Position numbers and translations under genes: made by a program | Assembly (NCBI RefSeq): GCF_001493375.1 | Contig: NZ_LN929897.1 | Coordinates: forward strand, 859,832 to 923,831 | Length of the DNA stretch: 64,000 bases | Reading direction: 5' to 3' | Source: Streptomyces specialis | GTDB lineage: Bacteria; Actinomycetota; Actinomycetes; Streptomycetales; Streptomycetaceae | The notes under the pieces: model-generated | What the model was told of the DNA's origin: nothing | Databases searched by the model: none | The model's input: the letters and a program-made list of their open reading frames with translations, nothing else | Part shown: positions 33,130-41,532 of the stretch, in pieces | Numbering within the stretch: position 1 is the stretch's first letter | Layout: every line of letters starts with the position of its first letter

Positions 33130-33513
33130 CGGCTCTTCTTTCATGGATGAGGGGGCCACCAGGGGGGAACGGGCCTTCGGCAGGGGCGGGGGGGCGGGGG
33201 TGCCCCGGCCGGCGGGGGGGACTGTGTACCCGTGGGGGGCGGCGGCGGTGGCTGATCGGGACCGGGTGCCGCCGTGTCGCCCGCGGGTGGGGGCGGGACA
33301 CCGCTGCGTCCGGGGGAACCCCTGACCCCCCCGCCGCGGGCCTGGGGGGTCGCGGTGTGAGGGGGGTCTTCTTCGTCACCGGACGGAATCCGGCGTCTGC
33401 CGTCGTGGGCGGCGCGTGGGCCGGGGCGGTGCCATCACCATCCTGGCGGTCGACGCGTGTGCCCCCTCGCGGAGTTGCCCGCCGCACGATCCGACGTTCG
33501 AAGGAAACGCAAC
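33130..33513. other. Intergenic with long G and C runs, no gene seen
   Basis: 384 bases. 33165-33365 contains many runs of five to eight G or C, denser than elsewhere, and no frame with normal Streptomyces codon use. It may be poorly resolved sequence. The end carries the ribosome site of the fascin-like gene (AAGGAA, 33500-33505). Confidence 0.4.
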
Positions 33514-34049
33514 GTGAGACGTAACGCGAGACGGCGCACCGCTCTTCTCCTCACCCTCAGCGGACTGCTGGTGGCGTAGCCACCCTGGCGGCGGAGGACG
33601 TCGAGGGGCCGTACGCGCTCCAGTCGGTGAAGAACGGCCGGTTCGTGCCGACCGAGGTCCGGTACGCGTCTCCGTACACCGGCCTGCCGCGGGCCCGTTC
33701 CTCGGACTGGAACGGCGCGTGGGAGGACCTCTACCTGGAGTGGGACGCCACCACCGAGACCTACGCGATCTTCTCCGGCGCGACCGGCCTGTACCTCGCG
33801 GTCGAGAAGGACTGGACCGGCTCCGACACCGGCCTGCTACGGGCCCGTTCCACCTCGGTGGGCGGCTGGGAGCGGTTCGAGCTGTGGATCGACGAGGCGA
33901 CCGGCCACTTCGCGCTGCGGTCCGTGGTCAACGGCCGCTTCGTGGCGATGGAGAACGGCTGGACCGGCTCCCGCCAGTACGCGCTGCGGGCCCGTTCCAC
34001 GGACTGGCTCGGCTCGTGGGAGGAGTTCGACATCAGGTCGGCGGCCTGA
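33514..34049 (+). CDS. Secreted fascin-like (beta-trefoil) protein with a one-base frameshift
   Basis: Translation from the GTG at 33514 gives a signal peptide (RRNARRRTALLLTLSGLLVA) that hits TAG at 33577. Adding one base after 33576 restores VATLAAEDVEGPYALQSV and a frame open to 34049. The mature part has three fascin-type repeats, each with GRFV or LYLAV and LRARST (about 33640, 33780 and 33930). Such secreted actinobacterial proteins bind sugars or actin-like polymers; function here is unknown. Sequencing error and real pseudogene are both possible. Confidence 0.72.
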
Positions 34050-34070
34050 CGGCCGACGCCGCCTGAACGT

Positions 34071-34109
34071 GGCCGCCCGGCGGGCTGTCCCGCAGCCCGC
34101 CGGGCGGCC
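34071..34109 (+). terminator. Strong hairpin after fascin-like gene
   Basis: A perfect 17-bp stem (GGCCGCCCGGCGGGCTG with its complement) and five-base loop, 22 bases after the stop. It also faces the end of the convergent small secreted protein gene. Confidence 0.85.
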
Positions 34110-34137
34110 GTTCCCGACCTGTGGTCAGTGCTGCTGG

Positions 34138-34356
34138 TCAGTGCTGCTTGCAGATGAACTTCAGGGCGGCGAAGGCGGAGCCCTCGCTGATCTCGGCACT
34201 GCCCGCCTCGAGGGCGAAGTAGTCGCTTCCGGCGGCGGCGGCCCCCTTGCAGATCGTCTTCTGCCCCGCGGCGGCGGTTCCGGCGGTGGCACCGAGCACG
34301 AGCAGCGCGGCGGTGCCGGCGGTGACGGCGACGCGGGTGAGCCTGGAGCTCTTCAT
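34138..34356 (-). CDS. Small secreted protein with two Cys
   Basis: 72 residues. A classical signal (RLTRVAVTAGTAALLVLGATAGTAAAG) leaves a mature peptide of about 42 residues, QKTICKGAAAAGSDYF...FAALKFICKQH, with one Cys near each end that could form a disulfide. No family recognised; AGGAC-type site before the ATG is weak. The next gene upstream on this strand is unknown because adapter follows at 34530. Confidence 0.6.
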   Translation of the reverse strand: MKSSRLTRVAVTAGTAALLVLGATAGTAAAGQKTICKGAAAAGSDYFALEAGSAEISEGSAFAALKFICKQH

Positions 34357-34448
34357 CCTGTTTGTCCTCCCGATAAGACGGCCGGTCCGGCGGCGGACGC
34401 CACTGGACGGATTCCGCTCATGGGTAGCGCAAGGCACCCGCATCGGCA

Positions 34449-34529
34449 CCGCAGACACGGTCCGAGGGCCGCGAGTCCCCCCGGACGGATGTAGCCCGGC
34501 CCCCGGCGGCCCTCGGACCGTGTCTGCGG
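34449..34529. repeat. 24-bp perfect inverted repeat abutting adapter
   Basis: 34449-34472 (CCGCAGACACGGTCCGAGGG...) is the exact reverse complement of 34506-34529, with a 33-base loop, and the right arm ends exactly where adapter starts at 34530. Either a terminator or a fold-back library artefact. Confidence 0.7.
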
Positions 34530-34760
34530 CTGTCTCTTCTCCACATCTCCGAGCCCACGAGACAGGCAGAAATCTCGTATGCCGTCTTCTGCTTGAAAAA
34601 AAAAAAAAAAAAAACAAGAACCCCCCCCCCCCCCCCCCCCCGTCCCCCCCCCTTACCCCTCCGTCTTCATTTCTCTCCTCTTTTTTTTTCGACTCCACGT
34701 CGCCCACCCAGCTCCACACACTCGTCTGCGCCGGCGGCGTCAGATGTGTGGAAGAGACAC
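34530..34760. other. Full Nextera read-through: i7 adapter, poly-A, poly-C, P5/i5 adapter (junction D)
   Basis: i7 adapter (CTCCGAGCCCACGAGAC, index AGGCAGAA, ATCTCGTATGCCGTCTTCTG) at 34530-34595, poly-A 34596-34614, poly-C 34621-34641, low-complexity noise, then P5 (CGCCCACCCAGCTCCACAC), an index-like ACTCGTCT and GCGTCAGATGTGTGGAAGAG up to 34760. No genomic content. Confidence 0.97.
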
Positions 34761-34772
34761 ACCCCGCCGCGC

Positions 34773-35450
34773 GTGCCGCCGTTCCGCCGCGCGACGGCCG
34801 AACTGGTCGGCACCGCCGCCCTGGTGGCGGTGGTGGTCGGCTCCGGTATCCAGGCCACCGCCCTGACCGAGGACACCGGGGTGCGGCTCCTGGCCAACTC
34901 GCTGGCCACGGTCCTCGGGCTCGGCGTGCTGATCGCCCTCCTCGGCCCGGTCTCCGGCGCGCACTTCAACCCGGTCGTCACCCTCGCCGAGCGGTGGACC
35001 GCGCGCCGGGGCGGCCCCGGCGTCACCACCCGCGAGGCCGCGCTGTACATACCGGCCCAGACCGTGGGCGCGATCGGCGGCGCCGTCCTGGCCAACGCCA
35101 TGTTCGGCCTGCCCGCCGTCGAGTGGTCCACGCACGACCGCTCCGCCGGGCACCTGCTGCTCGGCGAACTGGTCGCCACCGCCGGGCTCGTCCTGCTCGT
35201 CTTCGGCCTGGCCCGCGCCGGCCGCCTCGCCCTCGCCGCCCCGGCCGTGGCCTCCTACATCGGCGCGGCCTACTGGTTCACCTCCTCGACGTCCTTCGCC
35301 AACCCGGCGGTCACCGCCGGACGCGCCTTCAGCGACACCTTCGCGGGCATCGCCCCCGCCTCCCTGCCCGGCTTTGTCGGCGCCCAACTCGCGGGGGGCG
35401 CCGTGGGCCTGGCCCTGGTCGCGCTGATCTTCGGCCGGACGCCCCGGTAG
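34773..35450 (+). CDS. MIP-family aquaporin/glycerol facilitator (AqpS-like); true 5' end uncertain
   Basis: 225 residues from the GTG at 34773, 12 bases after adapter, so ribosome site and any earlier start are lost. Six membrane helices. The first half motif is SGAHFNPVVTL (NPV form of NPA) and the second is SFANPAVTAGRAF. The sequence resembles AqpS-type channels found with arsR and arsC in actinobacterial arsenic operons, where they release arsenite or methylarsenicals. arsC at 32710 may therefore be a genuine neighbour misplaced by assembly. Confidence 0.85.
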   Translation: MPPFRRATAELVGTAALVAVVVGSGIQATALTEDTGVRLLANSLATVLGLGVLIALLGPVSGAHFNPVVTLAERWTARRGGPGVTTREAALYIPAQTVGAIGGAVLANAMFGLPAVEWSTHDRSAGHLLLGELVATAGLVLLVFGLARAGRLALAAPAVASYIGAAYWFTSSTSFANPAVTAGRAFSDTFAGIAPASLPGFVGAQLAGGAVGLALVALIFGRTPR

Positions 35451-35550
35451 CCGGCCGCCGTTCCCCGCCGGTGCCCCCTCGACACGGGACACCGGTCGCT
35501 GGTGGACTGCGGAGGCTGGTGAACTCCGTGTCAACGAAAGGCAGTCCGCG

Positions 35551-36327
35551 ATGGGCTCTCCCACCGTCACCCAGGTCGCCGACGGGACGTACCTCGTCGG
35601 GGGAACCGAGGTCAACTGGATCGTCCTGACCGAGGGCGACGCCGTGACGCTGATCGACACGGGCTACCCCGGTGACGAGGAACTGGTCGTGGAGTCGCTG
35701 CGTGTCCTGGGCCACCGGCCCGAGCAGATCGCCGCCGTGCTGATCACCCACGCCCACATCGACCACGTCGGGTCGCTCCCCGGGCTGCTGCGGCGCGGCG
35801 CGTTCCCCGTCCACACCTCGGAGCAGGAGGCGCGTCACGCGCGGCGCGAGTTCCTGGAGCAGGCCACCGCGCTGGACATCGTCAAACGGATCTGGCGGCC
35901 GGGCCACCTCCGGTGGAGTCTCGCCATCAGCCGGGCCGGGGCGTCCCGGCACGTGAGCGTGCCCGAGGCGCGGCCGTTCCCCGGCGCGGGACCGCTCGAC
36001 CTCCCCGGCCGCCCGGTGCCCGTCCTCACTCCCGGTCACACCTCGGGCCATACCTGTTACCACCTGCCGGAGGTCGGCGCGCTCGTCACCGGCGACGCCC
36101 TCATCACCGGCCACCCCACCTCGCGGTTCTCCGGCCCCCACCTCGTCGCGCCGTTCTTCAGCCACGATCCGGCCGCGACGCTCGCCGCGCTGACCGTCCT
36201 GGAGCCCCTCGACGCCGACCTGATCCTCCCCGGCCACGGCCCGGCGCACCGGGGCCCGGTCAAGCAGGCCGTCGCCCTGGCGCGCGAACGGGCGACACCG
36301 GCCGCCCGGAAGCCCCGGGGACGGTAG
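35551..36327 (+). CDS. MBL-fold metallo-hydrolase
   Basis: 258 residues. The metallo-beta-lactamase motif HAHIDH is at 67-72, with later ligands His in LTPGHTSGHTCYH, Asp in VTGDALITG and His in LPGHGPAH, so two zinc or iron ions can bind. Closest in layout to glyoxalase II-like or quorum-quenching-type hydrolases, but substrate cannot be assigned. It stands 100 bases after the aquaporin gene and just before the FAD/Rieske gene. Confidence 0.88.
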   Translation: MGSPTVTQVADGTYLVGGTEVNWIVLTEGDAVTLIDTGYPGDEELVVESLRVLGHRPEQIAAVLITHAHIDHVGSLPGLLRRGAFPVHTSEQEARHARREFLEQATALDIVKRIWRPGHLRWSLAISRAGASRHVSVPEARPFPGAGPLDLPGRPVPVLTPGHTSGHTCYHLPEVGALVTGDALITGHPTSRFSGPHLVAPFFSHDPAATLAALTVLEPLDADLILPGHGPAHRGPVKQAVALARERATPAARKPRGR

Positions 36328-36356
36328 CGAACCGCCGTGCGGGGAACCCGACCCGC

Positions 36357-37873
36357 ATGTCGTCGTACTGGATGGACACCGCGCCCCCCCCGCCCCCCGC
36401 CCGCCGCTGACCGAGGACACCGAGGCGGACGTCGCCGTCGTCGGCGGGGGCATCGCCGGCCTGGCCACCGCCTGGGCGCTGGCCAGGGCCGGTCGCGGCG
36501 TCGTGGTCCTGGAGGCCGACCGGATCGCCGCCGGGGTCACCGGCCACACCACCGCGAAGGTCTCCGCGCTCCACGGCCGCGTCTACAGCGGGCTGGTCCG
36601 CACCCGCGGCGCCGAGGGCGCCCGGCTCTACGCGCGCTCCCAGCGGGACGCCGCCGAACAGACCGCCGCGGTCGCCGCCGAGCTGGCCGTCGACTGCGAC
36701 CTCGAACGCCGCCCCGCGTTCACCTACGTCACCGACCCCGCCGGGGCCGACGCGCTGCGCGAAGAGGCCGAGGCCGCCCGCGCGGCCGGGCTGCCCGCCG
36801 TCTTCACCACCGACACCGGCCTGCCGTTCCCGGTGGCCGGAGCCGTCCGGCTCGACGACCAGGCCCAGTTCCACCCCCGCGCGTTCCTCCTCGCGCTCGC
36901 CCGTGACCTGGAGGAACGCGGCGTCCGCGTCCACGAGCACACCCGGGTCACCGGCCTCACCGAGGGCGAGCCCTGCCGCCTGACCCTGGAGAACGGCCAC
37001 ACCGTGACCGCCCGGGACGTCGTGGTCGCCACCCACTACCCCGTCTTCGACCGGGGCGGGCAGTTCGCGCGCATGTCGGTCCACCGCGAACTCGTCGTCG
37101 CCGCTCCCGTCCCGGCCGCCTCCGACCCCCACGGCATGTACATCACCGAGGAGAACGGCACCCGCTCCGTGCGGACCGCCCCCCACGGCGACGGGCGGCG
37201 GCTCCTCATCGTCACCGGGGAGAGCTTCACGCCCGGCACCGGCGACGTGCCCGCGCGGTACGAGCGGCTGGCCGACTGGACCCTGCGCACCTTCCCCGGG
37301 GCCACCGGCATCAGCCACCGCTGGGCCGCGCAGGACGCCGACCCCACCGACACCGTTCCCCTGGTCGGGCGGCTCCACCCCGGCGCCCGGCACGCCTACC
37401 TCGCCACCGGGTTCGGCGGCTGGGGCATGAGCGGCGGGTTCATGGCGGGCCGTCTCCTCGCCGCGCGGCTGACCGGCGGCACGCTGCCGTGGCAGGACCT
37501 GTACGACCCGACGCGGCTGTGGGACGCGGTCCGCGAGGCGCCCGCGCTGCTCAAGCACCAGGCCAGGACCGGCAAGCACTGGCTCGGCGACCGGCTGCGC
37601 ACCCCGCGCGTCGAGTCCGCCGACGCGATCCCCCCGGGCACCGGCGCGGTCGTCCGCGTCGACGGCGCCCGCTGCGCCGTGTACCGCGACGACGACGGCA
37701 CCGTCCACGCCGTCTCCGCCCGCTGCACCCACCTGGGGTGCCTGGTCTCCTTCAACGCGGCGGAGACGACATGGGAGTGCCCGTGCCACGGCTCACGCTT
37801 CGGGATCGACGGCCAGGTGCTCCAGGGCCCGGCGACCCGCCCCCTGGAACCCCGCGACATCGACACGGCCTGA
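36357..37873 (+). CDS. FAD-dependent oxidoreductase with C-terminal Rieske domain, frameshift in a C run
   Basis: ATG 36357 opens MSSYWMDTAP and then meets a TGA at 36408. The stretch GCCCCCCCCGCCCCCC at 36385-36400 lies between; one missing C there restores LTEDTEADVAVVGGGIAGLATAWALARAG (FAD-binding GxGxxG) and a frame open to 37873. The body is a DAO-type amine/amino-acid oxidoreductase, ending in a Rieske 2Fe-2S domain (CTHLGC and CPCHGSRF, about 465-490). Known relatives are predicted glycine/D-amino-acid oxidases with Rieske tails. Without the correction the Rossmann motif is lost. Confidence 0.8.
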
Positions 37874-37896
37874 GCCCACGCGGCCCGGCCCGGACG

Positions 37897-38415
37897 TCAG
37901 AAGTCCGCGCCCTGGAGGGCGCGCAGCGGGTCCGGGGAGCCGGCGTGAGCGGCGACCGTCCCGGCCAGGGTCCGGGCGTCGTGCGTGAACACCGACACGC
38001 GCAGGACGCGGCCGTCGCGGAGGACCACGCGGCAGACGACGTCGTCGCCCAGGAGCCGGAGCGGCGCCCGGACGCGGCCGGGGCGGCGGACCGCGACGAT
38101 GCCCCGCCACGGCGCGATCGTCACGGCGCCGGCGCGGCGGTGGACCAGGCCGCGTTCGCGGGGCGTGAGGACCCCCGTGCCCCGGCGGCGGTGGACCAGG
38201 CCGCGCGTGACGCCCCGGCACAGGCCCGTCAGGCCCGCGACGAGCAGGACGCCGCCCGCCCACGCCGGGAGCCCGGCGACGAACGCCGCGACCCCCGCGG
38301 CGGCGCCGCCCGCCCCGGCGGCCAGTGCCCGCCGGGCCGACCGTCGCCGTCGCCCGGCGTCGGTCCGGTGCTTGCTCAGCGGTCTGCCCAGTGCCCGCTC
38401 GGCGGCAGAGGCCAT
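37897..38415 (-). CDS. Hypothetical protein with two membrane helices
   Basis: 172 residues from ATG 38415 (GAGGTGA upstream). Basic N-terminus, then a hydrophobic hairpin (ALAAGAGGAAAGVAAFVAGLPAWAGGVLLVAGLTGLC) at about 27-63, then a cytosolic domain with GAVTIAPWRGIVAVRRPGRVRAPLRLLGDDVVCRVVLRDGRVLRVSVF, like a small beta-rich PH-type fold. No family recognised. It converges on the FAD/Rieske gene. Confidence 0.6.
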   Translation of the reverse strand: MASAAERALGRPLSKHRTDAGRRRRSARRALAAGAGGAAAGVAAFVAGLPAWAGGVLLVAGLTGLCRGVTRGLVHRRRGTGVLTPRERGLVHRRAGAVTIAPWRGIVAVRRPGRVRAPLRLLGDDVVCRVVLRDGRVLRVSVFTHDARTLAGTVAAHAGSPDPLRALQGADF

Positions 38416-38590
38416 CGCCGTCACCTCACGTACTCGGTGCTCGTCCCCAGTGGCTGGGCCCCGATGATCACCACCCGCCATGAGAGAACGCTTCGACCGG
38501 GCTGAGATTTCCGTGAGAAATCACCCCGCCCGGTGAGGCGTTCCTTGGCAGGATGACGGGACCGCCACCCCACCCGGAGGAACGATCGTC

Positions 38591-39268
38591 ATGCCCGGTG
38601 TGCCCGCCGACCCCACGGTGCTGCGTCCGATGCCGGACCAGCCGCGGGTGGTGCTGCTGAAGCCGCTGGTGACCTCGCCGTTGATCGAGGTGGGGGAGTT
38701 CTCCTACTACGACGACCCCGACGACCCCACGGCGTTCGAGACCCGCAACGTGCTGTACCACTACGGGCCCGAGCGGCTGGTGATCGGGAAGTTCTGCGCG
38801 CTGGGGACGGGCGTGCGGTTCCTCATGAACGGCGCCAACCACCGCATGGACGGCCCCTCGACGTTCCCGTTCCCCATCATGGGCGGCTCGTGGGCGGAGC
38901 ACTTCGACCTGCTGACCGGGCTGCCCGGCCGGGGGGACACGGTGGTCGGCAACGACGTGTGGCTCGGCTACCGGGCCACGGTGATGCCAGGGGTGCGGAT
39001 CGGGCACGGCGCGGTCGTCGCGTCGGGCTCGGTCGTCGTGGACGACGTGCCCGACTACGGCGTCGTCGGCGGCAACCCGGCCCGGCTCCTGCGCCGCCGC
39101 CACAGCGAGGAGGACATCGCGCGCCTGCTCGCCGTGGCCTGGTGGGACTGGCCGGCCGAGCACATCACCGCGCACCTGCGCACCCTCATGTCGGGCACCG
39201 TGGCGGACGTGGAGAACGCCGCCCCCCAGGTCAGCGGGGACGGCCGGGCTGGCCGGGCGGACGCATGA
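38591..39268 (+). CDS. CatB/Vat-family left-handed beta-helix O-acetyltransferase
   Basis: 225 residues with GGAGGAACG before the ATG. The hexapeptide-repeat beta helix covers about 60-170 (VIGKFCALGTGV, VVGNDVWLGYRATVMPGVRIGHGAVVASGSVV). NHRMDGPSTFPF places catalytic His84 as in xenobiotic acetyltransferases such as VatD, which inactivate streptogramin A. Many Streptomyces carry such genes; resistance is possible but not shown. It overlaps the convergent TetR gene by 38 bases. Confidence 0.88.
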   Translation: MPGVPADPTVLRPMPDQPRVVLLKPLVTSPLIEVGEFSYYDDPDDPTAFETRNVLYHYGPERLVIGKFCALGTGVRFLMNGANHRMDGPSTFPFPIMGGSWAEHFDLLTGLPGRGDTVVGNDVWLGYRATVMPGVRIGHGAVVASGSVVVDDVPDYGVVGGNPARLLRRRHSEEDIARLLAVAWWDWPAEHITAHLRTLMSGTVADVENAAPQVSGDGRAGRADA

Positions 39269-39926
39269 ACGCCGGGAGCGCCCGGACGAGTTCCTCGACG
39301 ACCTCGTCGAGGGTGGCGTCCACCCAGCCCACGGCCCAGTCGTGGAGAAGGCCGTTGACGCTGCCGATGAAGGCGATCGCGGCGAGGCGGTAGTCGCGGG
39401 GCTCGATCTCGCCGCGCCGGGCGGCCTTGTCGGCCTGGGCGCACAGGAAGTCGACCCAGCGGGAGCGGCGGGCGAGGCGCTGCTCGTCCATGCGCGGGCC
39501 GACACCGACGATCTCGGTGAACATGACGCGGATGCGGCGCGGATCGCCGGTGACGTAGGCGGCGTAGGCGCGGAAGACCGCCTCGGTCCGCTCGGCCCGA
39601 GGGAGGCCGGACGCCTCCGCCAACGCGGCTGTCGCCACCTCCTCGGCGGCGTCGTTGAGCTGGGAGTGGAGCGCGGCCAGGACGTCTTCGAGGGTGCGGA
39701 ACTCCTCGTAGAACTGGCGGGGGGAGAGCCCGGCGGCCTCGCTGAGGGCCGCGCCCGTGGTGGCGCGGTAGCCGGGGCCGTTCCCGAACAGCTCCAGGCC
39801 CGCCGCCAGGAACCGACGCCGCCGGTCGGCCCGCCGCTCGGCGGCGGTCCTGCCCGCGTAACGGCCGGTCGGCTGCCTGAGCCTGCCCGTCACCTCGTCT
39901 CCCCTCGCCGGTTCCCGGTCAGCCAT
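39231..39926 (-). CDS. TetR-family transcriptional regulator
   Basis: 231 residues. The helix-turn-helix spans about 33-80 (RRFLAAGLELFGNGPGYRATTGAALSEAAGLSPRQFYEEFRTLEDVLAALH), followed by a helical ligand domain of the TetR type (AVFRAYAAYVTGDPRRIRVMFTEIVGV). It converges with the acetyltransferase gene and overlaps it, so its own target is more likely elsewhere or itself. Confidence 0.87.
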   Translation of the reverse strand: MADREPARGDEVTGRLRQPTGRYAGRTAAERRADRRRRFLAAGLELFGNGPGYRATTGAALSEAAGLSPRQFYEEFRTLEDVLAALHSQLNDAAEEVATAALAEASGLPRAERTEAVFRAYAAYVTGDPRRIRVMFTEIVGVGPRMDEQRLARRSRWVDFLCAQADKAARRGEIEPRDYRLAAIAFIGSVNGLLHDWAVGWVDATLDEVVEELVRALPAFMRPPGQPGRPR

Positions 39927-39989
39927 TCTCCCCGGTCCGCGCCCCGCGGTCCCACCCCCCCGGACCCCCGGCCCCTCCCCGCCGGCCGG

Positions 39990-41192
39990 TCATCGCGGTG
40001 AGCGCGGCGGCGCGGCCGGGTCGTCCGGAAGCCAGCCGGCCAGGACGTCGTCCCAGTCGCCGACGGACTGCGGGTCGCCGTGCCAGTGGCCGAGCCGCCG
40101 GGACGCGGTCGCCACGTCGCGGACCCAGACGGTCGCGTCGGGAACCCAGCCCGCGAGCACCGTGTACCCGTCCCGGACGGGCTGGACCAGGCCGCAGGCC
40201 GCCAGACAGCCGCCGATGGTGACGTGCACACCGTCGAAGTGACCGGCGAGCGCCTCCCAGTCGGGCAGGTACCACGGGCCGTCCACGTCCCCCCAGGTGC
40301 GCCACTCGCCGTCGTGGGGGCCGGTCACCTCGCGGGGGAAGCGGGCGACGAGGGCCCGCCAGTCCTCCGGGCGCCGGATCTCGGCGACCCGCGCCCGCTC
40401 GTCGACCGTCAGGCTCCCGACGACCGCCGTGGCCTCGCCGAACGGCATGAACGTGTCGATGAAATGCCCGAGTTCGATGGTCGGCAGACCGGCCCGCGCC
40501 CCGGTCGTCCAGGTGTTCTCGGCGAACCCGGGCGCCGACCACCACAGAGCGCCGAGGTTCCGCTCGCCCGGCGCCGGGCGGCGGCGCGCCATGCCCTCCC
40601 GGTGCGCCGCGCGCTCCCGCGCCATGGCCCGCCGCACCATGTCCTCGATGCCGGACAGTCCCGTTCCGGCGCCGGTCCACGTCAGGCGGCGCTGGTCCGC
40701 CCGCCGGACCGGCTCCCACCAGCCGGACGCCGCGGGCGACCGGGCGAGCGCCGCGGCGACCGGACGAAGCTCCTCGGCGGCGACCCCGGTCAGCCCCCAC
40801 AGCGCCACGTCACCGCCGCCGAACCCGAACGACGTGGACACCGACGCCAGTTCGTTCAGCAACTCGGCCTCGGTCAGCCCGCCCAGCCGACGCCACTGCC
40901 CGAGCGACACGGCGGCGCGCACGGCCGCGCGCACCTCGTCGGCCGGTACCTCGTCCCACTCCCTGCGCTTGGCCCGCCAGACCCGCCAGGGCCTGCCGCC
41001 CACGCCGACCGAGAACGTCGCCGTTCCGGGGACGTCGCCCAGGCCGAGGGAGTCGAACAGGGTGCTCTCCAGCGCGATGTCGACGAACCCGGACAGGAAC
41101 TGCCGTCCCAGGGGCGACCCCAGCAGCAGATCCTCCCGTTCGGCCGGTGTCGGCCGCGGGAGTTCGGCGGGCGGGCGGTTGGTGGCGTCCAT
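39990..41192 (-). CDS. Conserved hypothetical protein, 400 residues
   Basis: No signal peptide or membrane segment. Rich in Trp (over a dozen), with GDVALWGLTGVAAEELRPVAAALARSP in the middle and a C-terminal domain YLPDWEALAGHFDGVHVTIGGCLAACG followed by WVPDATVWVRDVA and DWDDVLAGWLPDD. The codon use is normal for the region and the ATG is well placed, so I treat it as a real gene. I do not recognise the family. Confidence 0.68.
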   Translation of the reverse strand: MDATNRPPAELPRPTPAEREDLLLGSPLGRQFLSGFVDIALESTLFDSLGLGDVPGTATFSVGVGGRPWRVWRAKRREWDEVPADEVRAAVRAAVSLGQWRRLGGLTEAELLNELASVSTSFGFGGGDVALWGLTGVAAEELRPVAAALARSPAASGWWEPVRRADQRRLTWTGAGTGLSGIEDMVRRAMARERAAHREGMARRRPAPGERNLGALWWSAPGFAENTWTTGARAGLPTIELGHFIDTFMPFGEATAVVGSLTVDERARVAEIRRPEDWRALVARFPREVTGPHDGEWRTWGDVDGPWYLPDWEALAGHFDGVHVTIGGCLAACGLVQPVRDGYTVLAGWVPDATVWVRDVATASRRLGHWHGDPQSVGDWDDVLAGWLPDDPAAPPRSPR

Positions 41193-41532
41193 GACGGCAT
41201 GCTAGAGACCGGCGCACCGGCCTGGCGAACGCGATTCTCCCGGAAAGTCCCGGCACGCCGACCCCAGCTCATCTGTGTCTCAAAGGAGTTGGCGTCGGAG
41301 TGTCGGCCCCCGGCCGCCCGCCGAGGGCGCCGTGCCCGGGAGGGCGACGGCGCGTGCGCCGCTCTCCTCACCGGTCCGCTCCGGGCGGCCCTCCTCCGGT
41401 CCCGACGCCCCGGCCGCCGTACGGGACGGCGTATCGGGCGCGTGGCGCCGTGCCCGGTGACCCGCTGACGGCCCCCGCGTGTGATAACCGTAGGTCACTG
41501 CCCATGGGCACGGAGCTACCGGGAGCCGCACC
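41193..41532. other. Intergenic, no gene recognised
   Basis: 340 bases between the divergent unknown gene and the DUF3068 gene. No clear frame, hairpin or repeat; GTGTGATAACCGTAGGTC around 41480-41497 is the only lower-GC stretch and could hold the DUF3068 promoter. Confidence 0.35.

Noticed and set aside
34593..34772. Lys- and Pro-rich extension of the aquaporin
   Set aside because: Encoded by adapter poly-A and poly-C, not by the genome.
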